Shown here piece by piece: positions 20,219-32,003 of a DNA stretch of 64,000 bases. Position 1 is the stretch's first letter. The number at the start of each line of letters is the position of its first letter. This DNA comes from Alisma plantago-aquatica (Eukaryota > Streptophyta > Magnoliopsida > Alismatales > Alismataceae), in assembly GCA_963693085.1 (NCBI GenBank), contig OY856412.1, forward strand, positions 1,408,419,694-1,408,483,693, written 5' to 3'. The translations under genes and the position numbers were made by a program. The notes beneath the pieces are model-generated. The model was not told the DNA's origin, did not search any database, and was given only the letters and a program-made list of their open reading frames with translations.

Positions 20219-22532
20219 GAAGATGACAAACATTTCCAAAATATAAATCAAGGAAATATAAAACATATGAGTTTCATACCTAAAGTTTACCTTTTCCAGC
20301 CATTCTCTTGTTTGTGAATTGTGTGCAAGTATGTGCTAGCTGAGATATTATGAAACTCATTATACTTTATGTTATTGATTTTATATTATTTCTCCCCCTT
20401 TGTCATTTCAAAAAGATAACCAAGCTAAACATTTTGTATGACTTTTATTATTCCCCCTTAATTTTATGCTTTGATGCTCCCCCTTAATAAGATATTAAGT
20501 TTTAAAAGCAAGGGATTAATATTAATGCAAACCACTTATTGTCAAATTTAGCCACAATTTATTTCTCAATCATTTGCAAAGGATGTTAAAACTTGAAATG
20601 ATATGAGATCCTTTTATGTTCATGGCATATGTGTTTTGATTTCTTAATCATTTACAAGGGATTTTAAGCCCTTAAATGATATGAGATCCATTTAGGCTCA
20701 TGATGGATACATGTATTGATTTCTCATCCATTTTATAAGGGATGTCAAGCCCTACAAATGATATGAGATTTTCTTTACAGCATAGTAGGATCAAGAAATA
20801 TATCTCTAATCAATAATGAGGGATGTTAAGCCCATATTGATATAGAGAGTCCATTCAAGAGCTAGATAATTCAATAATCCTAAGGTCATGGCTAGTTTTT
20901 AAAGTTTGATTTGATCAATATTTATCAAATTGTTTACAACGTTTTGTGAGCTCCCCCTTAATCTTCTAATCAAGACAATTTAAGAATTCTAAGGTCATAA
21001 TAAGCATTAGAGTTTGAGTTAAACTTTTATGAGAGCTTTGCACTAAAATCTTGTTTTCAATATGATGAACGAGTTTCATATCAATATACTAAGATTGAGT
21101 GCAAAGAAATGATTTACAATTAAACATTTTGTCAAGGTTATTTTAGGTCGACCTTGACTTTGACCAGGGCGCCCCTCGGTCGAACTCTTTTTCGATCGAT
21201 AGGCATTACTGCATACTTCCAATTTAAGCATTCACAATAATCTACTTGATTGAATATAAAGCCTTTACGTAACATGTGGATACCAATTTGAAAGAGTTTA
21301 TATCAATTTGAAAAATTATAGCTTAGGATCAAGTTTGTATAGAGCTTAATTCATTTGAGCAATATTTTATTTTGAAATGGTGTCTTGCTCTTGATTTTCT
21401 TAGAATGGTCTTTAGATAGAATATTGAAATAATTTTATTCTAAGTAAGACATCTTATTCCACTAATTTTCCCATTTGAACTTTTCTCATCATGATCATAA
21501 GGTATGTCTTTTCTTCATAAAAAATTCTTTTTAAGAGAGTTTTATAATAAATATAGCTTTGAAATTCCTATATAATTTAAATACTTAGAATAATTTATCA
21601 TGTAAAGTTTTTTTTTCACAAAATTGTAAGTAGAGGATTTGATTTTTGATCTTAGAGAAAAATTGTATGTATATAACATCATCTTTATTTGCAAGACTGT
21701 GAGCTATGAGAAACAAGTCCATAAGTTCCATTTATGATGTTTTCTCAGGGAAACATGGTTCATAACTTTAAGATTGGCTAAGAAATATTTTTAGCAAACC
21801 ATGTATAAGATCATATCCTTTTAAATAGAAATTGAAAATATATGAACTTGCAATCTATGCTATATTGATTTTTTTTGCAAGAAAGCATGTCCAATTGCAG
21901 TAAGAATATATATTTCCAATCAACATCATTTATCTTTGTAACCAACATTATTTGCATCAATTTGGGTAAAAATATCATTCACATTATCTCACAATTTTAT
22001 TGAGTTGTGATGCAAGACTTATCAATATGTTTTGATTTGACAAATTTGTCTCAATGTTCTTTTCTTCAAAAGATTTCCTTTAATCCCACTAATCATTTTA
22101 GTTAGATATATTGATAGCAAATTGAATCATTTAAGTAGGTTCAACAGAACATGATTCGGTCAAACTTTTCTTCGATCGAATATATCTCGGTCGAAGATTT
22201 TCTCGACTGAGTATTCTGCTATTTTTATAGGTTTTATTAGGTTGAATCAGTGTTGGATTCGGTCCACTGTTTCTCGACTGGGTATTTGCTCGGTCAAACT
22301 CTACTTCGACCGAATAAGTTACTGTTTTTTTCAGTAAATTCAAGTTCAATACAAAGCCTTTGTCGGTCGAATAGTTTCTTGACCGACTTACTTTCTGTTG
22401 AATTGTTTGTCGACCGAGCGTATCTATGTAAGTTAGTTCAGAAATATGCTTTATGCAAGTTATGGATTAAGTTAATTTGGTCATTTTGTTGTTCTATTAT
22501 TTTAAGTTGAGATTGAAATGAAGATAGTCAAA
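20219..22532 (-). other. copia unit 3 non-coding internal region
   Basis: Counterpart of the non-coding tracts in units 1 and 2. AT-rich, no pol motif, same hairpin row and TCGGTCGA dyads (21150-21200 and 22155-22420). Confidence 0.8.
20574..20847 (-). repeat. row of four stem-loops, unit 3
   Basis: Same four hairpins. The loop has decayed in hairpin 1 (GGATGTTAAAAC) and changed in hairpin 2 (GGGATTTTAAGCCC), while the outer stems stay pairable. Confidence 0.75.
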
Positions 22533-24308
22533 TTAGAGTCTTTGGTCATATCTCAACTTAATTTTATTCATTGAGTTTGGGATTTTTGTAACCCATACCA
22601 ACTCAACATCCTTTTTCTTATAAGGGCATGGGAAGGAATAATGTCCAAGCCTTAAGTAATAGTTACAACAGATTGAATCAATCTCATTTCTCTTCTTGGC
22701 TAAATTGTCTTTAGGCACATACATAACTTCGTTCTTGGGCACTTGTGTCCTTCTCTCTCTAGGTTTTTGATAGGATTTTCCTTTGGGCTTATAACCTACT
22801 CCGCTTGTTCCAATCTTACTAGAAGAATCTTTTAGGATCTTATCAAGAATACCATTGTTTTTCAAGCTACTAATTTCCTTTTGTAATTTAGCAATTTCAT
22901 TCATTCTTCTTTTAACATCTAACTTTGCTTGCTCTAGATTAGACAACAAACTATCTATTTCTTTGATAACAACATCATAATCTAAATGAGTGCATAGGAT
23001 GGGTTGAGTCTAAAAATTATTTAGTTTTGCAAGCAATTCAACCTTTTCTTGAGAAAGAAGATCATAGTTTGTTTCTAAAGTAAGCAACTTCATTTCACAA
23101 TTATTTAAAGATGATTTCAAGGTAAAGTTTTCAGAAATAATACTTTCTTTTTCAAAACCAAGATTACTTAATTTAGCATACAAGTCCTCATTAGTTTTAG
23201 TAACCTTTTTTAGTTTCTTTTTACAATCAATATATTTATCATGTAATTCCTCAAGACTAGCAATTAACTCTTCTTTATATAGATAAAAAAGACTTACCTC
23301 ATCTTCTTCCTCATTTGTTGTAGCAATAAGGCACTCCACTTCTTCTTCTCCATCTTCACTATCTTCAATTGAATCATCCCATGCAACTTTGTAGGCTTTT
23401 TCTTTCTTCTTGTGAGATGATTCCTTTCTATTCTTAGGTTTAGGACAATCACCTTTTAAGTGTCCCTTTTTGCCACATTCAAAGCACCTGGAGGAAGAAA
23501 CACTAGAAGTTTTGATAGTTTTAAAACTTCTACATTGCTTACCGTTTACAATGAGAGTTTCTTCTCCACTATCTTCTTCACTTGTGTCATGAATAATATT
23601 GGTTGATGATTTGAATGCAATGTCCTTTATTTTCTCCTTTTTGTGTTCAACTACCAATCTTTCTTCCTCCTCCAAGGTTGCCTCATGTGCTTCTAAGTTG
23701 CCAATGAGTTGTTCCATTCTCAGTTGAGTGAGGTCATTAGCTTCTTCAATTGCAGTTACCTTAGGCTTGTACTTGGGAGGAAGACATCTAAGAATCTTTG
23801 ATACTTGATACTCTTTACTAATGGCTTTACCTAATGCATTCAAACCATTAACAATATAAGAAAACTTTGCATACATTTCACTAATACACTCATTTGGTTC
23901 CATACAAAACTGTTCAAACTTTTGTTTAAGCATATCAATTTTGGAATTCTTTACTTGAACATGACCTTCATAAGTAATAGAGAATCTATGCCATATTTCA
24001 TATGCAGTTTCACAATTTGATATTATGTTAAACTCACCTGCAGAGATTGAATAATAAAGGATACTTACAACTTTTGCATTCAATTGAGATAGCTTTACCG
24101 TATTTGCATCCCATGTAGCATACTCTGTTTGAGGAAGAGTGTAGGCATTTGAAACCATTCTCCAAAGTTCCCAGCTTATCCCTTGAAAATAGAATTGTAT
24201 CCTCCTCTTCCAATAGGTGTAGTTGGTGCCATCAAATGGTGGAGGCCGAGCTACAAGTGTTCCTTCCAAGTTGAGGTTGTTTAGTACCCCATCACCCATT
24301 TTCTTCAA
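22533..24308 (-). pseudogene. copia SIRE-type gag, unit 3, best-kept copy
   Basis: The least damaged gag: a single open frame of 432 codons from 24308 (MKKMGDGV; the ATG shared with the other copies is nine bases in) to a TAG near 23010 that replaces the CAG of LNNFQ. The same frame reopens and runs to 22533, with the second zinc motif reading CNYYLRLGHYSFPC (second Cys lost). First knuckle: CFECGKKGHLKGDC, complete. The UBN2-type domain, acidic stretch and coiled-coil region are as in the other units. One stop apart, it could make most of a capsid protein; whether it is expressed is unknown. Confidence 0.88.
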
Positions 24309-24334
24309 GACTTTGTTAGAGTTCCTTGAAGCCT

Positions 24335-24346
24335 ACTCTGATACCA
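24335..24346 (-). other. primer binding site, unit 3
   Basis: The minus strand reads TGGTATCAGAGT, two bases from the LTR 4 end, as in unit 2. Confidence 0.88.
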
Positions 24347-24348
24347 AT

Positions 24349-25754
24349 TGAAAAACACTAGAGGGGGGTTAATAGGGTTTTATGATAATTTTAAAAAATA
24401 ATTCAACCAAAGAAACCACAAAAATATTGAAGAAAGAGATAAGACGTTTAGAGTGGTTCCACCCTTAGCAAATACTAAGGGAGTCAGTCCACTACCCAAT
24501 TGTTTCCAATTGGGATTTTGAAAGCAATTGTATTTTATTACCTTGCAAGGATGTTACATAAGATACAACTACCTTCACAACCCTTTGGACAACCTTCACC
24601 CCGAAATCGTCTCACCAACCTTGAAGCAGCCTTCAATTGAAGTAACTTCAAGCTCCCCCTTGAAGTAGCCTTCCTCCTTGAAGTAGCTTCCCATTGAGAC
24701 CTTCTAGAAGTAGTCCAAAGTCACGCTGAGCTACCTTCACCACTGAAGAAGCTCCTACAACCTCCTTTCTGTAGACTCCAACCTAGGAGTAGCAAAGGAG
24801 AACAAAACACAATAAAGGGAACAAGATTGGAAGAAAGAAACAATGTTACCAATTTAGTACAACACTTTGATCCTATATCAAGCGTATTGATCTCCTATCC
24901 ACTGTGAATGAATGTGGTAGTGTGATGGCTAGGAGATACTAAGCTATAGGAAACTAATGTAGAACATATTGCAAGTGAAGCTCAGCTTGTTGCTCACAAA
25001 GATTGAATCTCAAATGTAATTATATGCATAAGTGATACCTTGGGTGTCCTATAGCTTGTCCTATTTATAGGAGTGGTTTGCTAATGTTTGGGGACGTTCT
25101 AGACACCTTCTAGGGTGTTCTTAGTGCTCAACTAGCCGTTATGTGTCCACTAATTACATTGCAACGACAAGTTGTTTAATGCTGAAAAGTGCAGTCCAAA
25201 ACCTTTCTCGGTCGAGAAGTTTGTCGACCGAGAGTCTCTCGGTCGAGGAATTTGTCGACCGAGTGGGAGCCTGAGTCAATATATTGTAATGTTCGATTCC
25301 AACTCCAAACCACTTTTCTAACTCAGTCTAACAACTAGGAGGGTCTATTCTTGGTCGAGGACTTTGTCGACCGAGAGTGTCACGGTTGAAGTTTTTTTCG
25401 ACTGAGGATATCCCTGAGTCAATGTATTCATTTACTAAGTGTGTGTATCAATGTGCAGTTGTGATACTATCTTAGGGGATGACCTATCTAAGTGTTGTGA
25501 GTGGATAGGAAGATCTAAATGCTTGATTTACATGATATCTAAGTACTTGTACATTATAAACTTGTACAAGTTTTTACATTGATTGCAATCATGAAAATAA
25601 AGCAATTTTAGCAAATTGATCTTCCAAGTCTTCGCTACCCACCACCTTATATGTTTGTCCCTAAAACATTCAAATAGCAAGTTAAAACCACAAGAAAGAA
25701 ATGTTTGTCATCATCAAAATAAAAGGATTATAATAATGTCCAATTTAGTCAACA
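24349..25754 (-). repeat. copia LTR 4, complete (1406 bp), outer 5' LTR of the array
   Basis: Runs from TGAAAAACACTAG to CCAATTTAGTCAACA. It contains perfect 9-bp dyads CTCGGTCGA/TCGACCGAG at 25207-25232 and 25238-25263. The base after 25754 begins AAGCGCACGCC, which equals Athila 3' LTR sequence at about 36390, so AAGCG is the likely right copy of the target duplication; the left copy is lost. Confidence 0.93.
25070..25081 (-). promoter_or_regulatory. LTR TATA box
   Basis: The minus strand reads CCTATAAATAGG in LTR 4, the outermost 5' LTR and so the natural promoter for the whole array. Confidence 0.7.
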
Positions 25755-26955
25755 AAGCGCACGCCGTGCGCGGTACATTCTGGAGCAACTATCGAAGCTT
25801 TTGTACGGCGTGCACTTGGGACACACTGTGTCGCTGTCAGTTTCAGAAATTTGAAAGTTACAATCTTTTGTTTAAAATGAAGGGGGAACTTAATGGGCAG
25901 TTATCCACAATCATAATTAAAAGTTCTCCCATCCCAGAGCAAGTCTAGAGCAGAGGAGGGCGATTTTGAGGTGAAAGGAGGTGGTTTCTTACAAAAGCAG
26001 CCCATTTCTTCTTGTCTTCTTCTCCATTGTCTTCTCCAAGGTACAACCAAGCTTCCCCAACTTCGTGCAACTACTCGGGAGAGGATCCCGTTCGTTTTGG
26101 AGCAGCTAAAGGAGGAGAATTTCATCCCCAAGCTAGAATTCCTCCTTCTTGTGGTTACATTTTCGGATCTCTTTATTTTTCCTCCTCTAGATCATGCTAA
26201 AAGTTGAATTTTCTGCAGCAAATCTGCAAAGCATGATTATGGATGAGTAATTTCCTTTTCTTGGGAATGGGAGAGTAGATCCCATTTCATAGCATGTATG
26301 GAACAAGTTAATTTCATACTAAATACTATGTTGCTTGTTTTTCCACAATGAAAGTACCGGTTCTATTATTTCTTGCATGTATTGCTGGCCACTTTATGTG
26401 CATGTGTTATGATTTCTTTCTTGATTTGAGAAGATAGGTAGAAATGTGTGGATGTTCTCTTCTTGGAAACTCTTTTTCTACCACGAGAGTGGAGATAAAT
26501 GAGTTGAGGAACATGTTGTGATAAAAAATGAAATTTATGCATGAGAATGTGATTTTGAGTTGAGATCGTTGCACTTACACCGGAAGGTGAAATCCAACAC
26601 AACCTTTCCTTTAAAACAAGTGCTTATGTATGTTTCAATTTTCGTGTTCCTATGATGTGCTATGACATGTGAGTGAAATTCTAATGTCTAAGATCCTTGA
26701 TCTCTGAATCTAAACCTCTTTTAGTAAATCTTTTTGTTGTTTGTTTAAGTCTAAATTTCTATAATAGATAATCAATTACTATCCTTTTAAAAATCGATCT
26801 AGATTGTTGAACTTTAGTGTTGTTGTGCTCAATTAATTACTTAAGATCCTTGTGTTCGACCTCGAATACACTACCTCTGTATACTTGCAGAGATTGGTTA
26901 AGTTGGGTAAACTTTCCTTGTTAGGATTGAAAATCGTTAGCCTAAATAGCCAACA
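25755..26955 (+). repeat. Athila 5' LTR, left part missing
   Basis: Matches 36390-37592 over its whole length and ends AGCCAACA at 26955. The missing first third was separated by the copia insertion and later lost. It contains two CACG-CGTGC-type palindromes just after the junction. Confidence 0.9.
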
Positions 26956-26961
26956 AGTTTT

Positions 26962-26979
26962 TGGTGTCGTTGTCGGGGA
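26962..26979 (+). other. primer binding site (Asp tRNA type)
   Basis: TGGTGTCGTTGTCGGGGA, six bases after the LTR end. It is close to the TGGCGCCGTTGCCGGGGA-type site used by Athila elements, with C-to-T changes. Confidence 0.9.
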
Positions 26980-27106
26980 GCTACGGTAATATAATTGGAG
27001 TAATAAGTGCTAATTAGTATTCGAGGATAGATCACCATTTCCAATTTTCAAATTTCATATACCTTTTAGTTGTGTTCTTAATTCCTCTTACCATTTTTCA
27101 GGTTGT

Positions 27107-28939
27107 ATGCATCGCTCACAAAGGGGTCTTCAAACATATGCGTTGTTAGACCTTGAAATCGAGCGTACTCTTTCAAGCTTAAGAAGAGCAAGGAGAGTGG
27201 AGTTACCACTACTAGGAGGTACTCCACCGTCATCACTAACGCCATCTTTTTCACCCTTTGAAGAAGCTACACCAAGTGATCCAACCATGGAGGATGACCG
27301 TCCTTTGAAGGATTTCACAATGTCGGTCGCCACAAACATTTGTGGGGCCATTGACTTACCTACAGCAGAAGCAAACAATTTCTCTATTGCTCCTTCTACG
27401 ATGAAGATGATATAGCAGAATCGTTTTGGAGGTACAACTAATAAAGATCCAAGTCTTCATGTTGCCGAGTTCTTGGAATATCTGAATACTTTCCAAATCA
27501 ACAGGGTATCTACCGAAGGAGTAAGACTTATGCTATTGCCTTTCACCCTAAGAGATAGAGCCAAGGTGTGGCTTTTGTCTCTTCCAAAGAAGTCAATCAA
27601 AAGTTGGGACCAACTCTTAAATGCTTTTCTCGCGAAGTACTTCCCGCCTAGCAAGACAACCCAATTAAGAAACTAGCTCACCAATTTCTCTCAAAATGAA
27701 GGAGAAACTCTATATGACACATGGGAACGGTTTACGGATCTTCAACACCTTTGCTCACACCATGGTTTGACCAACTGGCAGCTACTTCAAACTTTCTATA
27801 ATGGACTATTTTACAACACCTGGTTGACACTGGATGCTGCAGCCAATGGCGCATTGATGACTAAGTCTTATTGGAAGGATTATGACATTATTGAAGACAT
27901 ATCACTTAATCACTGCCAATGGGGATCAGATAAGGGAGCAAAATCAACCTCTGCAGCTGGTTCTTTGACTGGGGAGCAAGGAGGGAAACACACTGTTGAT
28001 GCTGTTGATCTTATTGCTGCCAAACTTGATGTTCTTACACAAAAGTTTGAGAAGATGACTACTATGCAAATTCAATCAGCTGAAGTTATATGTGAAGCTT
28101 GTGGTAATGCAAGACATACTTCTTCTTCATGCTTCGCTCCTAATACAATTGGAGGGAGTTTTGAACAGGTTAATTCTGTTGGAACGCAAGGGAACAAGCA
28201 GTACAATCCCTATTCCAACACATACAATCCGAGATGGAGAGATCATCCTAATTTCTCCTATCGGAACACAAGCAACGCTCAGAACTTCCAACAAGGACGG
28301 CAGCATCCGAAACAACAACAACATTTCAATCGACAAGGGAATCTGCCAGGTTTTAATAATAGGGGTTACCAACAACCACAACAACCCCAAAGTTCTTCAC
28401 TAGAAGCCATGATGGAAAAATTTATGTCTGCACAAATGCAGCAGAATGAAGAACTCCGGGGAAATGACAAGCTGTTGAAAGACGCTATTGCTCAACTTTC
28501 CACAAAAGTGGATGGTATTTCCACTCACACCAAGATGTTGGAGAACCAAATAGCACAACAAGCTCTAGCACAACAAAGAAATCCACAGTCCAGTTCTCTT
28601 CCAAGCCAATTGGAAGTGAACCCAAGGCAACAAGCTAATGCAATTACTCTAAGAAGTGGAGCTGAAAATGAGAGACCTTCTCCACACAAGGAGAAGAACA
28701 TGGAGGTAGCCGATGAAGAGGAATCTAACACTCCTAATTGCAGCAAGGAGAAAGGTATGGCTGAAATACCACCTTCTTTCAAGGCTACTACACCTTTTCC
28801 TCAAAGGCTTGCCAACAAGAAGGAGGATCTCAAGTTTAGGAAATTTATGGACATTCTCAATAAACTACATGCCAATCTTCCTTTTGCTGAAGTTATTGCC
28901 GAGATGCCTTCTTATGCTAAGTTCCTAAGGATATCTTAA
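27107..28939 (+). pseudogene. Athila gag, broken
   Basis: Capsid/nucleocapsid protein. The frame opens at ATG 27107 and is kept to 28939 apart from stops at 27413-27415 (TAG) and 27674-27676 (TAG). The Retrotrans_gag domain lies at about 27415-27910 (FTLRDRAKVWLLSLP, AFLAKYFPPSKT, WERFTDL, LLQTFYNGL). A zinc knuckle of form CX2CX4HX4C (CEACGNARHTSSSC) is at about 28093-28134, followed by a Gln/Asn-rich low-complexity region. A one-base loss at about 28929 shifts the frame, so the track toward protease continues in another frame. Confidence 0.88.
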
Positions 28940-29385
28940 CTAAAAGAAGAAAGGTTGATCAAGTTGAAATAGTAATGCTTTCGGAGAGAGTGAGTTCTAT
29001 TATTCAAAACTGCCTTCCACAAAAGCTTGATGATTTGGGAGCTTTTACACTACCATGTAAGATCAACAATACCACTTTTGACAAAGGTCTAGTAGACCTT
29101 GGTGCTAGTATTAGTCTCATTCCATCTACCTTATGGCAAGAACTGGATCTTGGAGACATGAAGCAGACAAAGATGGCTATTGAGTTAGCCGATCATTCTA
29201 TTAAATACCCAAAAGGTATAGTGGAGGATGTACTAGTGTAGATCGGAAAGTTCTATCTACCATGTGATTTTGTTGTTCTTGATATGGTGGAGATCCCTTC
29301 CAATCCCGTTCTTTTTGGAAGACCATTCTTGAGGACTGTTGGATGTCTTGTTGATGTTCGAGAAATCAAAATATGCTTGAAGTTG
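28930..29385 (+). pseudogene. Athila aspartic protease, broken
   Basis: Retroviral-type aspartic protease that would cut the polyprotein. The active-site region LVDLGASISLIP lies at about 29092-29127, with LPCDFVVLDM and VLFGRPFLRT downstream as in Athila proteases. A TAG at 29239-29241 interrupts it and another stop follows near 29386. Sequence after this is short and then enters RT, so the usual linker and the N-terminal RT region are deleted. Confidence 0.82.
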
Positions 29386-29433
29386 TAAAGAAATAAAATT
29401 TCAAATTAATTGATGTTGGAATAATTTATACCA

Positions 29434-30650
29434 TTAGTGACAACCCCTGGGTTAGTGTCATTCACGTGGTTCCTAAGAAGGGGGGTGCAAATGTCATTAA
29501 AGGAGACAATGATGAGTTAATACAAACACGCATGGTCACTGGCTGACATATGTGTATTGACTACCGGTGCCTGAATAAAGCAACCCGCAAGGATCATTTT
29601 CCATTTCCTTTCATTGATTTGATGCTTGAATGCCTCACTAAGCATTCTTACTTTTATTACTTGGACGGGTATTCCAAATTTTTTCAGATTCCTTTTTATC
29701 CACCCAACCAAGAGAAAACCACATTCACTTGTACTTATGGAACATATGCCTATCTCCGTATGCCGTTCGGTCTTTGCAACGCTCCCACAACATTCCAGCA
29801 GTGTATGATGGCCATATTCTCTGATTTTATTGAAAATATAATGGAGATTTTCATGGATGACTTTAGTGTATACGGTGATTCCTTTGATCAATGTTTATTG
29901 AACCTGTCTTTAGTCTTAGCTTGCTATAAAAAGGTTAACCTAGTGCTAAACTGGGAGAAGAGCCATTTCATGGTACAATCTAGTGTAGTACTAGGACATG
30001 TCATTTCTAACAAGGGTATTGGAGTGGATAGGGCAAAGGTTGAAGCCATAGAAAAGATGTCTACCTGATCTTCAGTCAAAGAAATCCACAACTTTCTTGG
30101 CCATGCATGTTTTTATAGAAGATTCATTAAAGATTTCTCTAAGATTGTGAAGCCGTTGTGCTCCCTTCTTGCAAAAGATGCCGAGTTCATATTTGATGAT
30201 GATTGCCACGCAGCCTTTTCTAAGCTCAAGGAGGCCCTCATTTCAGCCCCAATTATTCAACCTCCGGATTGGGATTCTCCTTTTGAGTTAATGTGTGATG
30301 CAAGTGATTATGCAGTGGGAGTTGTTCTAGGACAAAAAAAGGAGAAGAAACTCCATGCCATCTATTATGCAAGAAAAACCCTTGATGAAGCACATATCAA
30401 CTATACAACCACAGAGAAGGAAATACTAGCCATTGTATATGCTTTTAACAAGTTCATACAATATTTGGTGGGATCCAAGGTGATTGTATACATTGATCAT
30501 GCTGTCATAAAGTATTTGCTGAACAAGAAAGATGCCAAACCAAGTCTTATTTGCTGGATTTTGCTTCTACAAGAATTTTATCTTGAGATCTGGGATAAGA
30601 AAGGTACAAAAAACAATGTTGTTGATCATCTTTCTAGATTAACCACGGAG
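29434..30650 (+). pseudogene. Athila reverse transcriptase and RNase H, broken
   Basis: RT begins near VSVIHVVPKKGG, with CIDYRCLNKATRKDHFPFPF and the catalytic FMDDF at 29850-29864 (YxDD-type box). Further conserved blocks are YLRMPFGLCNAPTTFQQCMM and LNWEKSHFMV. RNase H follows, with its first Asp in [15 protein letters not shown] and the Glu in [13 protein letters not shown]. Stops interrupt the frame at about 29544-29546 (Trp codon to TGA) and 30066-30068. The frame is otherwise continuous. Activity is not expected from this copy. Confidence 0.87.
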
Positions 30651-32003
30651 GTTGGATATCCATTACCCATTGAAGATCATTTTCCCATTGAAAAACTCTA
30701 TGCATTGTCATCTACTCAAGCACCATGGTTAGCAGACATTGCAAACTTTCTTGCTACTGGACAACTCCCACCTGATTTGACGTATCAACAAAAGAAGAAA
30801 TTCTTTCATGATGTGAAATTCTATTATTGGGATGATCCATTGTTATTCAAGCATGGAAGTGATGGGTTGAACCATCAGTGTGTTGTTGAAGAGGAAATCC
30901 CAAACATTATTGCTGAATGCCATGCCTCTCCTTATGGAGGACACTTCAGAGGAGAGAAGACTACTACTAAGATACTACAAGATGGCTTCTATTGGCCCAC
31001 ATTATTCAAAGACGTCAATCTATTTGTAAAATCTTGTGATAGATGTCAAAGAACATGAGGTATATCCCACTGTAATTACATGCCCCTCAACTCTATCTTA
31101 GAGGTTGAGGTGTTTTATGTATGGGGAGTGGATTACATGGGACCATTCCCATGTGCTTGCGGGTACCAATACATTCTTGTTGCTTGAGAATATGTGTCCA
31201 AATGGGTTGAGGTCATTCCAACCCAAGCGCCGGATGCCAAATCAGTAGTGAAGCTTTTTCAAAAGATCATCTTTCCTCGGTTTGGAGTTCCTTGAGCTGT
31301 AATTTCAGATGGAGGCACTCATTTTGCTGAAAAACAATTCAACAAACTTCTATCTAAATATGGTGTAACTCATAAGATCTCTACGCCCTTTCATCCTCAA
31401 ACTTCCGGGCAGGTATAAGTCTCAAACCGGCAGCTGAAAAACAACCTTGAAAAGACTGTTTCTAGTTCAAGAAAAGATTGGGTTTTAAAGATTTTTGATG
31501 CATTATGGGTGTACCATACAACCTACAAAACTATCATAGGAACTACTCCGTTCAATATGATCTATGACAAATCTTGTCACCTTCCGCTGGAGTTGGAGCA
31601 CCGTGCTTTGTGGGCCATTAAATTCTTGAACTTTGATATGAAGAAGGCAGGGGAGAAGTGCCTTTTGTAGTTGCAGGAACTTGAGGAACTTCACCTTGAT
31701 GCTTATGAGAATGTAAGGCTGTACAAAGAGAGGACAAAAGCTTGGCATAACAAAAGGATTCGCAGGAAGGACTTCCAAGAAGGAGATAAAGTCTTGCTAT
31801 TCAACTCTAGATTAAAGCTATTTCTAGGGAAGCTGAAATCAAAGTGGTCCGACCCGTTTCTTGTGCTAAAGATTTTCCCATATGGAGTTGTGGAACTCCA
31901 AGGAAAAGACAAAAACTTCAAAGTGAATGGACAACATTGTAGGCTTTATTCTTGTGGAGATGAAGTGGATAAGGGAGCCTCTTGCTCCCTCCAAGATGCT
32001 TGA
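30651..32003 (+). pseudogene. Athila integrase, broken
   Basis: The zinc-binding HHCC part runs to SCDRCQRT at about 31055, followed by TGA. The catalytic core has Asp in VDYMGPFP and Asp in SDGGTHF, but the codon expected for the third acidic residue (after HPQTSGQV) is TAA at 31416-31418. Other stops are at 31185-31187 and 31293-31295, plus a TAG near 31668. The C-terminal segment (31671-32003) is an open stretch with WHNKRIRRKDFQEGDKVLLF, as in gypsy integrase tails. Confidence 0.85.

Larger units (their letters stand above)
8003..25754 (-). mobile_element. tandem array of a gag-only copia (SIRE-type) LTR retrotransposon
   Basis: Four LTRs alternate with three internal regions in one orientation: LTR 8003-9137 (truncated), internal 9138-13254, LTR 13255-14659, internal 14660-18800, LTR 18801-20204, internal 20205-24348, LTR 24349-25754. 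No foreign bases lie at the LTR/internal joins, so neighbouring units share LTRs. Each internal region has its own iMet-type primer site, gag gene, long non-coding tract and polypurine tract, but no protease, integrase or RT. This matches the published idea of non-autonomous gag-only elements (TR-GAG). LTR-LTR recombination is the simplest origin. The array interrupts an Athila LTR: the sequence after 25754 equals the Athila 3' LTR from 36390 onward. Confidence 0.9.

Noticed and set aside
25901..26207. Short ORFs on both strands in the Athila 5' LTR
   Set aside because: The matching 3' LTR copy does not keep the same frames; LTR sequence, non-coding.
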